Below, piece after piece: positions 23,631 through 35,075 of a stretch of 64,000 nt of DNA; within the stretch, counting starts at the first letter, position 1; each line of letters opens with the position of its first letter. A model generated the notes under the pieces. That model had not been told where the DNA came from. It made no database searches and saw only the letters and a list, made by a program, of their open reading frames with translations. Location: contig VZDJ01000301.1 in assembly GCA_008694505.1 (NCBI GenBank), positions 9,256,544-9,320,543 of the forward strand. Reading direction: 5' to 3'. The position numbers and the translations under genes were made by a program. The DNA is from Cyanoderma ruficeps (taxonomy: Eukaryota > Chordata > Aves > Passeriformes > Timaliidae).

Positions 23631-26600
23631 TACACTAAATCCTACAATTCTCTGTTACTCTTCCCTTATCCAATCCCTGCAGTGCCTTTGGGTCTTTCCT
23701 TCCCAATTCCCAGCACTCCCATTGCTGCTGGTCACATTTTCGGGTGTGCCAACACTCCCCAAAAGACTCAGGACAAACATCCCGTCTCCTGCAGTTTAGA
23801 GTTATGAGAGTGCTTTAAATTTTAAAACTACTGATCTAAGTTACAGGAAGGGTGCATTTATGAAATATTCCAAGGTGACGGGAAGCACTTCATGATCCCA
23901 GTTCAAGAAACATGGATTGGCATTTAACTGAGGTGTTTTCTTTCTGAACAACAAGAATTTGGGGGAGTTCTCCGAGCAGCAATTTCTTCAAGTCCTTGCA
24001 AATATTAAATGAAGACTTTGCAGGCTGACAGAATGAGGAAATGGAGGTTCTCGGCATCAAAACGAAGCGCAGAAAGTGAGGGAAATCAAACAGCAGCTCT
24101 GCTTCGTTCCTTTGATCTTTTCCAGTTTGCATTTTAATCCTGCATCCTTCTTAATTAGCAGTAATTTCTGGGTTATCTACAAGCCCCGTGGCTTTTCCAT
24201 TGGATTTCCAGAGGCCTCTTGCACAAGACAAGGGCAGTGCTGGATTCCCGTGCTCCCAGCCAAAGTCCCTCCCACTCCACGTGGATGGAAGGAGGCAGCA
24301 GTGCTCAGCAGGTTCATTTCTGAGGCTGGGAGGACTTGTAAAAGCCGCTAATAGAAAATTTCCAGAGGATTTGCAGGAGCAAACAAGCAGTTTATGGGTG
24401 TTTTATCTGATAAAGCCCAGCAGGCCTGGCAGCCTCAGCCCCGGGGTCAGCAGCACAATAAACCCTCCCTACCTGAGCTCCACAAGGATGGGGTTGTGCC
24501 CAGGCTGAAAATTCTCTGCAGCTGAGGTGGAACTAAATCACATTTTAACCACGGTGCCTAATCAGGCCTGTTTTTATGTCTAAAATGCAACTTGACTCGG
24601 GGGCAGTGTCGTAACACGGCCCCGATCGACACGAATGAAATAAATCCCATTATCTGCTTCAAGGGAGGCCTCTGCTCTAACTGGATTTTCTTCTCTACAG
24701 AAGAACCCCAAATATTAAGGGAGAAGTCAGTATTCAAAGAGAAGATGTTTGTGTGAACACAAATATTGAGGGAATAAAAAAGGGGAATGTTTTCTCTGGT
24801 CCAGGGAATGAGTTTATTATTCAAAAGGGAAAAAAAAAAGGTGTTGGGCCAGCAGCTGAGCTGTATTTGTACTTTAAAGAAAGCTGTAGAAAGCAGAAAA
24901 ATATGAATTCCCGTGGATCCATTGAAATATTCTTGGTTTTAAAATATTCTTGGATTTAGGCAAGGCCAGAGGTGCTGGCAAGCAGCAGGATGGCAGAGAG
25001 AAAACGAGCATCTAAAGGAAAGCTACTGGGTCAGCACATTGGAATTATCCGGGATAAAAACAAGGCGTGGAGTGCTCACTTCCTAAAATGAAAACAATAC
25101 TTTTAACACCTAAACAAACAAACAAACAAATATAAATGCCACAGAGCCAGCAGCTACTCAGATTGATTGAGCAGATTTGGTTTCTGGGTGGATACAGAAG
25201 GCCTCAGTGCTGGCAAAAAAAACCAAAAAAACAAAAAAAAAACCAAAAAAACCCCNAAAATGAACCCAAAAAAACAAACAAACAAAAAAAAGCAAGGCAA
25301 TAATCCGGGCTCAAAAATCAACATGGCAATGGCTGCTGAAGGCAGAAATCATCGGGGAGATATGGTGGGGATTGCAAATCATCCAACCATCTGTCCAGGA
25401 GGATGAGGCACTCTCTGGGCACACGGGGAATGAGGAATAAATCACACAGGCAGCCTGGCACTGGCAAAGATGCTGCTGGAAGCTCATCTGGAAAATGCTT
25501 CTCACATCAAGGCACTGCAGGAATGAAGCAGGTGCAGGTCAGAGCTATTAATTCCCCCAGATTTCAGATCCCTGCACGGATTTGCCAGATTTGGTCTCTC
25601 AATCTTGGGACAGAGGAGCCCAAATGGGATTTTTTTTGCCAATGTTTCTGAGGTTTGGATGCCAGCAGGAACGTTTAAAAACAAACAACGAAACCTGTGC
25701 GTCTCCAGAGGTGAAGGGCAGGAGCAGAAAAGAGAATTTCACAGAAATGAAAAGCTGTCCACAGAGATTAAATGCTGACAACAAAGGTTGGGCCTAATCC
25801 TGCACGGAGAAGACTCTGCTCTGCCTTTTATCTGAACTCCCAGAAAACAGGAGCTGCATGGAGATCTCCTCTACCTTTTATCTGAGCTCCTAGAAAGCAT
25901 TCCCAGCATCATTCCATGCCAAAAATTATGGGATTCCACAGAGAGACTGGCATGGGGAGAGCTGGATGACCAGAGACAGCTTCCAGGGACTGAACCCCCA
26001 GCTGGTTCCATTTTGTTTATAAAAATCAGGTCATAATGGAGAAGAAACTCCTCTGCTGCAAATTCCTCCTGGTGTGAAGGCTTTAAAAGTTGTGCCAGGG
26101 TCCCTCTCCCTAAAAAAAACTCTTCCAGCTTGGCCCAGAGTGGGCAGGGATGGAATAATCCAGCCCATGGAAATCTTATTCTCTGCTTTACCCAGATTAA
26201 TACATGATAGGACCGGAATTTTGACAGAGCTAGGGATTACACTGTCTGCATCCTGGGCAGCATGCATTTCATACAAGAGCTGCTCCAAATCTTCTTAAAC
26301 TTGAATGTAAAAAAAGGGAATTTATGTGCACAAAATACTGCTGGGAGCTGGGAGTGGATTTCTGCTCGTGTGCTCTGGGATTTTAAGGTTGAATCGTTGG
26401 TTTCTGCCAATTTATTGCTGCTTTCTATTTCCAGCAAGGGCCGTGGCCTTGGAACAGCCACAAACCTTGGAGCTGATCGTGCCTGGTAAAAACACTTTAT
26501 CAGTTTTATCCATCACTTTGGAAATCTGGTCTCATCTGCCTGCTTAGAGATGTCTTCACCTTTCCAATAACACACCTAAAACAAAAAGCAGGATGCACAA

Positions 26601-27257
26601 CTCCAAAAGAGAGCCACAACATCAATTAGGTGAGAAAAAAACCAGAAACGAGTGCAGCTTGTTTTTCCTTCTGTGTTTCTGTTTTGTTATTTATGCAGCG
26701 ATTTTTGGGAAGATGGAACAGCTGAAAGGACTTTAAAGGAGAGAGGTGAAAAGAAAAATGCAGCTTTTTTTTTTTTCTCTCTCTCTATTTCTGGGAGTGT
26801 TTGTACTTCTATTAATAATTTTATCCCTCTTAAAGCACAAAGATGCCACCTAAAGCATTTAGAACAATCAACACTGCGCTGTGGTAAATAATTGGGTTTA
26901 AATCTGCGTGGCGAAATAAAAGAAAAAATAACAAGGTATCATCTTGCTATTATACTTGAATAAATTGCAGCATTTGGACTGATTTTCAATAAATTTGACT
27001 TTCACCAGTGTAAAGAAGCAATTCTGACCTCACCTGTCTGGGAAACAAGAAACATCAAAGCTCTAAAAGAGAAGATAATCCAAGTGGGACTTTTTTATTT
27101 CCTAATAAAGAACGAAGTTTATCTGTGAATGATCCCAGAATAAGATTTACAGGTCTGTAAAACGTCACTAAGAGCGACCTGGAAGTTGAACCTCTGTGAG
27201 AAGTTCACAAGATTTTTGCTCTGCAGAGCTAAAAAAACAACAACAACAAAAAAGAAT
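23631..27257. other. Unique sequence
   Basis: Apart from the A/C tract with its N and a small tandem near-duplicate at 25820-25900 (CCTTTTATCTGA twice), nothing is recognised. Confidence 0.55.
25212..25300. repeat. A/C-rich low-complexity tract with an ambiguous base
   Basis: Runs of A broken by CC and CCCC, with an N at 25256 inside the tract, so the length here is uncertain in the assembly. Confidence 0.85.
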
Positions 27258-27562
27258 GTGTGTTGCCTTGAGTTTTCTGTCTTTTGTCTTTCTGTAGAAC
27301 TTTCACACGCAGCCTTGATGTAAATAATGTCCATTCTTAGAATGTTTATATACTTCTCCTGTGAGAGAAGAAATGATTGATGGTGATGTCCACCATCCAG
27401 GTTGAGAGGTGGTGACCTGTGTAGCCAATCCCTTGACCTCTGTACATATCTATAAATACTGGAGTCAAAATAAAGTTAGAAAAAGCTTTTCTACAATGGC
27501 CGCCTCCTAAGATTCATTGCAGTGTTCCTAAATTGGGACACGCCCAGCTTTACCCCACGACA
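27258..27562 (+). mobile_element. Solo LTR copy 2 (family shared with 22380-22679)
   Basis: The element starts TGTGTTGCC and shares the conserved GATTGATGGTGATGTCCACC block at 27374-27393. CTATAAATACTGG (about 27450) is a TATA-like motif and AATAAA lies near 27470. The 3' end, near ACCCCACGACA, is approximate. No gag or pol sequence flanks it. Confidence 0.6.
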
Positions 27563-30379
27563 AATGTGGGAGTGAAATTGGCCAAAAGGCAGAGCTTCAA
27601 AACACAGAGCTGACATACAAATTCAGAGTTTATAAAAAGATGATGTAAGAAAAAACAGTTCTCACTGTTTCTTGTTTGGTTATAAAGCACTGGAATCTAA
27701 AGAGAAACTCTGGGATGACAAAGATTTCCACAAGAAAAAGGATCAGTTGAGTTCCCTGCTCTGGAGTGTGTGACAAGAAGGGAAATTCTATTATCTCCAT
27801 CAGGAGCTGATGGATTGGGACAGCTCTGAATTCCAGCTGGCAGAAGCCAACACACCACTGAGGATTGAAATGCAGCTTAAAAACTTGATGTCAAAAATTT
27901 AAACAATATAATAAAGATAATTTTAAAATTAAGTCACCGACCTATTCTTTTTGAAGCGGGAAGTCTAAAAAAATCACTGTGTCTTTTTCTCCCTGGAAGA
28001 TTAATTTGCAATTTAAAAGGTGTCCAGGATTCCTCCACTCTCTCTCCAGAGGGATCCTCAGTTTGAGCAGATATTTCCCATATTTCAAGGCCACCAACTC
28101 GTGGCTTCACAACAGTTTGACAGAGAAAGTAAAATTCAAATGAGAACTCCAGATTTAGTGTAGAATAACAGCAAACTGTGAAAATGGAAACCCTTAAATG
28201 ATGCCCAGAGTCCAAGTCAAAACTCCAGCTGCTGATTCACTCACACCACTTGTGATTTTTNAGGAAAAAAAGGAGGAAAAAAGGAGAAGGAGAAATGCTG
28301 GTGCCTGAAACCTGGCAGGTGTTCAGAATTCCTGGCATGGAGGGACTCCCAGTACAAAACAGCTGAAACCAGATCCCAAAGTCAATAAATATCTACAGAT
28401 ATTTGACGTTATGCGAAATGAAATTGAATCAGGTGATGACAGGAAGAAACACAACCATGCCATGACAACCATTAGGGGTTTGTTCCAGAGTCAGGAACTC
28501 CTCAAAACGCAAATTATCAGCAGGACTTGCTGACGTTTGCAGTCTCTGGGAAGAGGAGATGAGGGCAGGGATGGAAGGGAAAGATCAGAGTGGTTCAGAG
28601 AGAAAAAAAATCTTAGAGAAATTAAGGCAGAGCTGCTGTGGAAAAGCTGGAAATTCAGGAGTTGTAACGTACAAGGCGCAAAGGATGGAAATGCACAGTC
28701 AGTGTTTCTGTGTCATCTTTGTCCTTTGGCTTCGTGTTTTTAGGGATAATCATCTGTTGAAGGCACAGATCCCAAATTTAGGAGCTGCACTCCTCCAACT
28801 CACGTTTCTCTCCAAAGACTAAAAAGGCCTCAAAGATTGAAGGGGAGGTGAAGACTGAAACCCGGTCTTCTACAACTCTTTAAAATAATTAAAAATAAAA
28901 ACCCTGAATCCAAGTCCAAGTTCCTCCTGTGTGACCTCCTGGGCTCCAGCAGAGCCCTGCATTAATAATGGAATCAGACAATTTTATGCCTCTTTAATAA
29001 TGGATGCCAAATATATTTGGGGTTAGGAAGGACGGTGTTCATTTATCGATCATGATGCATTATCTCCAACCTGGAAACTCCTCAGCAGCTTTCATCTCCT
29101 GTGCCCTCCTAAATAATTCAGACTGTAATTTCAGTTGGGTTATTTTGTTTGTATCTTTTGCTGATTAAACTTGTCTTTTTTTCTTTTTTTTTTTTTTTTA
29201 ATCAGAAGAAAAGCTGCCAGACCTGTAGCAAAGGGTCAAAATTTCATCTCTCACTACTCAAAAAGTCCCAAGGAAATCATCTTGAGGAGTCTCCCAAGTG
29301 AGGATATTTCTGTCTAATTCCTGGTTTTTAGAGCCCAGCCCTCAGTATTTGTACAGTGTGAGATGTATATTTAATAATGCCTATAAGAACTGTAAAGAAA
29401 TAACTTTGAGCTTTTCTTAAAAGGACACACAGTCGAATTTCTTGAAAGTTCTTTGTTCGTTTCACCTCAAGTTTGGAGCAGTTCATCCCTGCCAATTCTC
29501 AGCACAAAAGCAGAAATTTCATTCGGGCTCGTGAGCGGAAAATGAAATTTAAATATGCAAGAAACGGTTCCCAATTTGTCCTGCAGATCTGCATTCACTC
29601 CAGAGGTGAATCCTCCAGCGAAGCCCCAACAAGCTGCAGCACAGGGGATTTACAGCCTCGTCTGGGGAATATTTTAATATTAACAAATCCCCAGCAAGGT
29701 TAGGTTTTTACTCCCCCCCATCTGTAATTAGCAGGGGGGAGAAGAAAGGCTGAGAACAAACAGATGCCACGGTGACACGGAAAAATAAGAAAGAAAGAAA
29801 GGGAAAAAAAAAGACAAACGGAATAAACAGTGTCTGAAACGAGTTAATTAGAAACACTCTGCGGTTCCTTAGGCCTTTAAATGGTCACTTCAAGAGACAA
29901 GGCTGTCATAAAGGGATTATCGGGGATTTCACAGATCAGTGATCAAGGCTGGCGTCGGATTTTAAGGAGAAAAGTTGCGCTTGGAGAAACAAATTAAGGA
30001 GAGTTTGTTTTCATCAGCGCAGGGACAAATTCCAAAGCCATCCAGCAGTGGATGCAAATTAATCACCTCGTAATAAATAATGGTCTCCTTTGGGAATTGT
30101 CAGCTCATCACCCGAAGTGATGCTTTGAGTGCTTCTGCAATGAGAGAGGATTTAACGAGATGCAGATCGTGAAACAGGAATCCAAGGAATTGTTGGGCTG
30201 TACAGCCCTGTGATTAAAAACCGATTTATTCCCTAATTTGTGCCCACCCTTCACTGGACTGGGGCTTCCTCCCCTCTCCCCACAAAGTCCCTGTGCCCCA
30301 GGGCAGCTGATGTGGGTCAGTTCTCAGGAATTTATTAAATGTTTATGCCCTTATTTAAAGCATGTTTGCATTGTCTGAT
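27563..30379. other. Unique sequence, complex and AT-rich
   Basis: It holds an N at 28261 and a T run at 29181-29199. From 29330 to 30180 the sequence is repeat-poor and of even complexity, a texture that could be conserved regulatory DNA, but there is no direct evidence. Confidence 0.45.
28261..28330 (+). repeat. Short purine tract with shared flank
   Basis: The stretch starts at an N (28261) and continues AGGAAAAAAGGAGGAAAAAA, then GGAGAAGGAGAAATGCTGGT and GCCTGAAACCTGGCAGGT. The flank GCTGGTGCCTGAA..CTGGCAGGT is the same as the one after the long purine tract ending at 31349, in the same orientation. Confidence 0.6.
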
Positions 30380-30510
30380 CTCCCAGGTGCCACGAGGAGA
30401 GGAAACAGCCCCAGGCTGTGCCAGGGGAGGTTTGGGAATCAGGGAAAATTTCTTCATGGAAGGAGTGGTCAGGCATCGCAACAGGCTGAGCAGGGCAGGA
30501 ATCAAACACA
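30380..30510 (+). mobile_element. CR1 LINE fragment, coding-strand orientation
   Basis: The sense pattern of the CR1 region upstream of its tail is present: GAGGAAACAGCCCCAGGCTG, TGCCAGGGGAGGTTTGGGAA, AATTTCTTCATGGAAGGAGT, GGTCAGGCATCGCAACAGGC. The 3' terminal part is missing or too diverged to see. Confidence 0.75.
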
Positions 30511-30966
30511 AATATTTTCACAATTTAAAGCTTTCCCAGCCCTGGGTACCTGTGAGGGCTCAGACCCTGCAGGATCACCTCAAGACATGATCCCAAAAAA
30601 TTCCCGTCACCACTCAGACCAGCTCTGCCCGATGAAAAGAGGAGCAGGGAGCAAAGCCACGGAGACAGGAGCTCCAATCCAAGGGATTTATCCTGGCTGG
30701 ATAACAAGCAACAGATGAAACTAATATTTAATAGAATTCTGTGTGGAGCCAAAACCAAAACAACATTCACAGGACAAAGCGCTGCCAGTGGGCTCCAGCT
30801 GGCACCGAGCGATGCCCAGGGCCGGGAGCCGCCTCAGGGAGGGGAGACAGAGGCTGCTCCTTCACACACATCAAACCCTCCAGGCATTCCACACTTCCCT
30901 GGATTCCTCCAGCTTCATTTCCTCCCATTCCAGCCATGGAGCTGATGGGAATGGGGCAATCCTTCC
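30511..30966. other. Unique sequence before purine tract
   Basis: No gene seen. The frames that start here run into the purine tract. Confidence 0.55.
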
Positions 30967-31349
30967 AGAGGGAGCGGGAAGGGGAAGGACAGGAAAAGGA
31001 AAGGGAAAGGGGCAAAGCAAAAGGAGAAAGCAAACGGGGGAAAGGGAAAGGGGGAAAGGAAAAGGAGAGGAAAGGAGAAAGGGGAAAAGAGGAAAGGGGG
31101 AAAGGGGGAAAGAAGGAGGAGAGGAAAGGAGAAAGGGAAAAGGGGAAAAGAGGAAAAGGGGGAAGGAAAAGGGGGAAAGGAAAAGGGGGAAAGGAAAAGG
31201 AGAGGAAAGGAGAAAGGGGAAAAGAGGAAAAGCGGGAAAGGGGGAAAGGGGGAAAGGAAAAGGAGAGGAAAGGAGAAAGGGAAAAAGGGAAAAGAGGAAA
31301 AGGGGTAAAGGAAGAGGAGAGGAAAGGAGAAAGGGGAAAAGGGGGAAAG
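30967..31349 (+). repeat. Long purine-rich minisatellite
   Basis: About 380 bases of almost pure A and G on the plus strand, built from GGAAAGGAGAAAGGGG-type units, with only isolated C or T. Frames of 254, 205, 227 and 195 codons on both strands through it are shadows of the repeat. Many runs of three to five G are spaced by AAA, so quadruplex and triplex structures are both plausible. It ends at a CTGGTGCCTGAA flank shared with 28297. Confidence 0.93.
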
Positions 31350-32239
31350 CTGGTGCCTGAAGTCTGGCAGGTTCTAAGAACACAGACTCCAGCGCCCACT
31401 TTGCCACAGCACAAAAGGAAACAATCACTCCAAGCAATGCTGCTGCACAATAAAACACAACGAGCAGGAGTTGCTGTAATAGAGAGCCTCTGTGATTTGT
31501 GTTAGACTGAGCTAAGCAGAACGGCCTCAGATGTAATCATCTTTTAAGATGTTATTTCTTCAGAAGAAACTATGCAATTATTTACAAAGAATCATAAACG
31601 CACCATAAAAGTCAGGTTTTAAATTGCCCCTGCACATGCCATCTGTCAAAATAATTTTTTACAAACAAATCAAAGTTTGGAAATTGATTTGGCTGCCGCT
31701 GGCATGTGCAGGAGGACTGGGACCAGCCTATCTACTAAACCCCCTTCAATTTTAATTTCTCACTCAGTGCCTGGCCCTCCCAGATTGAAGATGAATAAAG
31801 TAATCATCCTTAAAGAGCGTTGCCATTTAAAAGGAAATCATTTAAAGAGCACAATTTAGCAGTTACCAAAAAAAAAACCAACCCATTAAAGCTATCCTAC
31901 TGTATTGTGTCTCGATAATTAAAATGCTTCAAAAAGCAACAAAGACTTTTCAAATGGGCCACAGTGTTTCTTTCTGGGAGCTCTTGTTCTCTCAGTGCGT
32001 TTCTTATTGGTTCATCTATTGAAGTCTCAGGAATTCAAAAGGAATCCGACTCTGGATTTCTATGGAATGAAGGAATTAACGTGATTTGCACTGAATTAAA
32101 AAACCTGGGCTTCATTAGAGGCAATGAAAAAAACCCTTCTGCCTCCCCACACTGCCCTCACGGACAGATTTAAAGTTACAAATCATGAGTGGGACCTTCA
32201 GCTCCATGGAAAACGTGTGGATCCCAACAAAAATCCTGA
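31350..32239. other. Unique, repeat-poor sequence
   Basis: AT-rich but complex, with TTTAAAGAG and TAATCATC-type motifs from 31520 to 31870. A possible conserved element on texture alone. Confidence 0.35.
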
Positions 32240-32325
32240 GGACGCTGGTTTAGCACTGGGCTTGGCAGCTCTGGGGGAATGGTTGCACTCAATGGCTTTT
32301 CCAAACTTAAGGATTCTATGATCTG
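32240..32325 (+). mobile_element. CR1 LINE 3' end
   Basis: GGTTTAGCACTGGGCTTGGC, then GGAATGGTTGCACTCAATGG, then TTTTCCAAACTTAAGGATTC and a TATGATCTGG end. This is the plus-sense CR1 tail ending in the family's ATTCTATGATTC-type repeat. Confidence 0.7.
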
Positions 32326-33799
32326 GATATTAATTTAGGTTTTTATTTTTATTGGGGGCCTAATGAATTGCAATTTCCGTGTAATGCTTCATATCCGTGA
32401 AGATCCCTTCTCCCAGCCCAACACAGTCTCCTGCTGATGGAGGATGGGGTAAATTATTGTAGCTACATTGTTTGAGGCAGAAATGAAGATTGTTCTGCCA
32501 AAGGGATTCAGGATTGCAATTCCCACCTTCCCAGCCACCCCGCTGACTGCACACCCCCAACAAACCCCCAAATTCTTCTTCATGTGCATGGAGTTTCATT
32601 CCCCCCCGAGACACTGCATTTTTCCATGCCTTGGCTGAGCTGCACTGAGATTTACACCCAAAGTGGTGATAATGCACAAACAAACCAAGAGAACATCCCT
32701 AAATGTATCCAAGCTCCAGCTGGAACTCCAAACACCAAAACATTCTCCATTAAAGTCATCAATGGGGATAAGAAAGAGCCCAAAATATTGCTGCATTCCT
32801 TTATGAAGAGCTGCACAAAACAACTGTGAGCTCCTTCCTCGCCAGGAAAATACAGTGGCTCCATTATATATTCAAGCAAATATGTCTTTAATGTCTGCCC
32901 AAAGAAAGTCCACCTTCAGTTGTTAAAATGTAATTAAAAAATAAAATTTCAGCCTGTTTGAAGTTCCCTCTCCAGGTGAAAAGTCAGTTTAGCTGCTCCA
33001 CTGAAAAATATTTTCATTGTCAGTGTGTCAGAACAGAGCTCCAGCCAGCTCAAAAATAACCAATGCCAGAAATTTTTAAAATTGAACTGCCCGGATTTTT
33101 AATAGTACAGAAATGGGATTTTTAAGAGTACAGAAATGGGATCAAGCAGAAGGTGAAATTATTCCTATGAACTGGCTCTGACACTAATTTCCCTTAGGAA
33201 TTTCATCCCTGGCTTTTTGTTAATTAGTGGAAACAGGTGGTTGCACACACAAACACAGCTCCGAGGACTTCGGGAGGAATTTAGGGAGAGCACTGATCGA
33301 TGGGTGAGAGCAGAATCCCAGCTCACTTCACACCAGAGGAAAATCCATCCCCAAGCTCAGCCTGGCGAGATTTCCATGGGCACAAACCAGGGATTGTGTT
33401 CCCGTGGACAGATCTGAGCTCAGCTCTGCTGGAATGAGGAAGGCCAAGGAAAATGTCACCAATCTGAGTATTCCTTCAATATTTTCCCACGTGAGCAGAG
33501 GGCAGCACTGGGAGTTTTGCCATTGAAACACTGGAAAAACTGACAGGAGGGTTAAGCTGCTTCAGGAGCTGCCCAGGAACTGGATTTCCTCCCAGAAAAG
33601 CTCAACTTCACCTTCCTGCCTCCCTCTCCTTCCCACTGGATGCTGCACAAGGACAGATGAGGATTCCAGGTCCAATATCCTCCATTCAGGAGCCACAGAA
33701 ACCTTCCCCCTGTGGAGAAGGGGAATTCTCCACCTGCTTTGGGCTCCCTCCTGTATTCCCACCACAGATCCATTGGAAAAACGCTGGATGGGTGAGTTC
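32326..33799. other. Unique sequence
   Basis: A 24-base local duplication (TTTTTAATAGTACAGAAATG and TTTTTAAGAGTACAGAAATG) lies at 33096-33140. Nothing else recognised. Confidence 0.55.
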
Positions 33800-33960
33800 T
33801 CCTGGAATCACAGCCTGGTTGGTGTCAGAAGGGACCTTCAGGGCTCTCTGTCCCCCCCTTCCACTGGAGCAGGTTGCTCCCAGCCTTGTCCAAGACATTC
33901 CAGGGACACCCGGAGCCCATCTTTGTCCCCACAGCTCCTTCCCCGAGGGCAAAACCACGA
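33800..33960 (-). mobile_element. CR1 LINE 3' end
   Basis: TGGAATCACAGCCTGGTTGG, CAGAAGGGACCTTCAGGGCT and GAGCAGGTTGCTCCCAGCCT form the reverse-complement tail of CR1 with moderate divergence. The copy is short and 5'-truncated. Confidence 0.65.
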
Positions 33961-34807
33961 CCTCAAACTTTAAATTCCTCATTTTGCAGGTATGGAATGG
34001 GATTTCCTGCTCCAGCTCTGCTCCAGCTGCAGGAGACCTTTCAGAGAAAGATCAGTGGATGGATCACAGAGGTGCTGCTCGCTCATCCTGCGCCAAATTG
34101 AAATAAATAAATAAAAATTATAATTAAAGCACCCAGAGGAAACCAAACCACAGATGCTGCATGTGCTCCCTGGATCTCTCCTCGTCAGGATTTGTGAATC
34201 CAGACATTTCCTGTGATCCTGGGAGTTCTCTTGCTGACTCTACCACCCACAGAAAACAACAACATCTATCTAACACTTTTCATATTTTATTTTGAAATTA
34301 TATTTTATTTCAGCAATTGAACACTAGTTCCATCCATCACATCAGGGAATTAGAAATCTTGCACGGTATGACTGAGCTGAGAGATGAATTTATTTTTTTT
34401 TTTCCCTTACCAATATATTAACTATTCTAGAATCAGCATATATAGACATTTCTTTGAATATTCACTCCATGTGTCTCTGGAGGCTTCATTAGAAATTCCA
34501 CTGCATTTGATTTAAAACATATATTTTCTCCAAACTATTTGAATAAGTAATGAAAGGAAGAAATCCCATCCATTTCATTAATGAAGCCATAAATCAGGGG
34601 CCTGAGTTAAGGAATTGAGTTAAGAAATTGTATTTACTGCTCACCTTGTGTTATGAACGTGGGGGAAACTACTGAGCAGCTCCTTCTTCCTGTCAATACC
34701 CTCAATAATTCAGGAAGGAATCTCAGATTGATTTCTGCTCATCCCATCCCCAAACATCTGGGTTTCTGTCTGCACCAGGACAGCATCAAACTAATTGGAG
34801 CAGTTTG
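33961..34807. other. Unique sequence
   Basis: AT-rich, T run near 34391-34402. No gene or repeat recognised. Confidence 0.55.
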
Positions 34808-35075
34808 CTCCAATTAACAATTTACATTCCCACCTATTGGAGGAAAAGATTCAGTGTTTTGAGAGTTTTTCTAGGCTGGATCCTTTAAAATTAACAACTC
34901 CAATTAACAATTTACATTCCCACCTATTGGAGGAAAAGATCCAGTGGTTTGAGAAAGTTTTTCTAGGCTGGATCCTTTAAAATTAACAACTCCAATTAAC
35001 AATTTACATTCCCACCTATTGGAGGAAAAGATCCAGTGGTTTGAGAAAGTTTTTCTAGGCTGGATCCTTTAAAAT
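34808..35075 (+). repeat. About 91-bp tandem array, 3 copies
   Basis: Units start CTCCAATTAACAATTTACAT at 34808, 34898 and 34990 (period 90 then 92). They contain CACCTATTGGAGGAAAAGAT and end CTAGGCTGGATCCTTTAAAA. Units 2 and 3 are nearly identical and unit 1 differs at a few places, which fits a recent last duplication. The 61-codon frame covering units 1-2 is a shadow. Confidence 0.95.

Noticed and set aside
30741..31505. Plus-strand frame of 254 codons, very Lys/Glu/Gly-rich
   Set aside because: It is the translation of the purine minisatellite. Several other long frames cross the same tract on both strands, as expected from composition.
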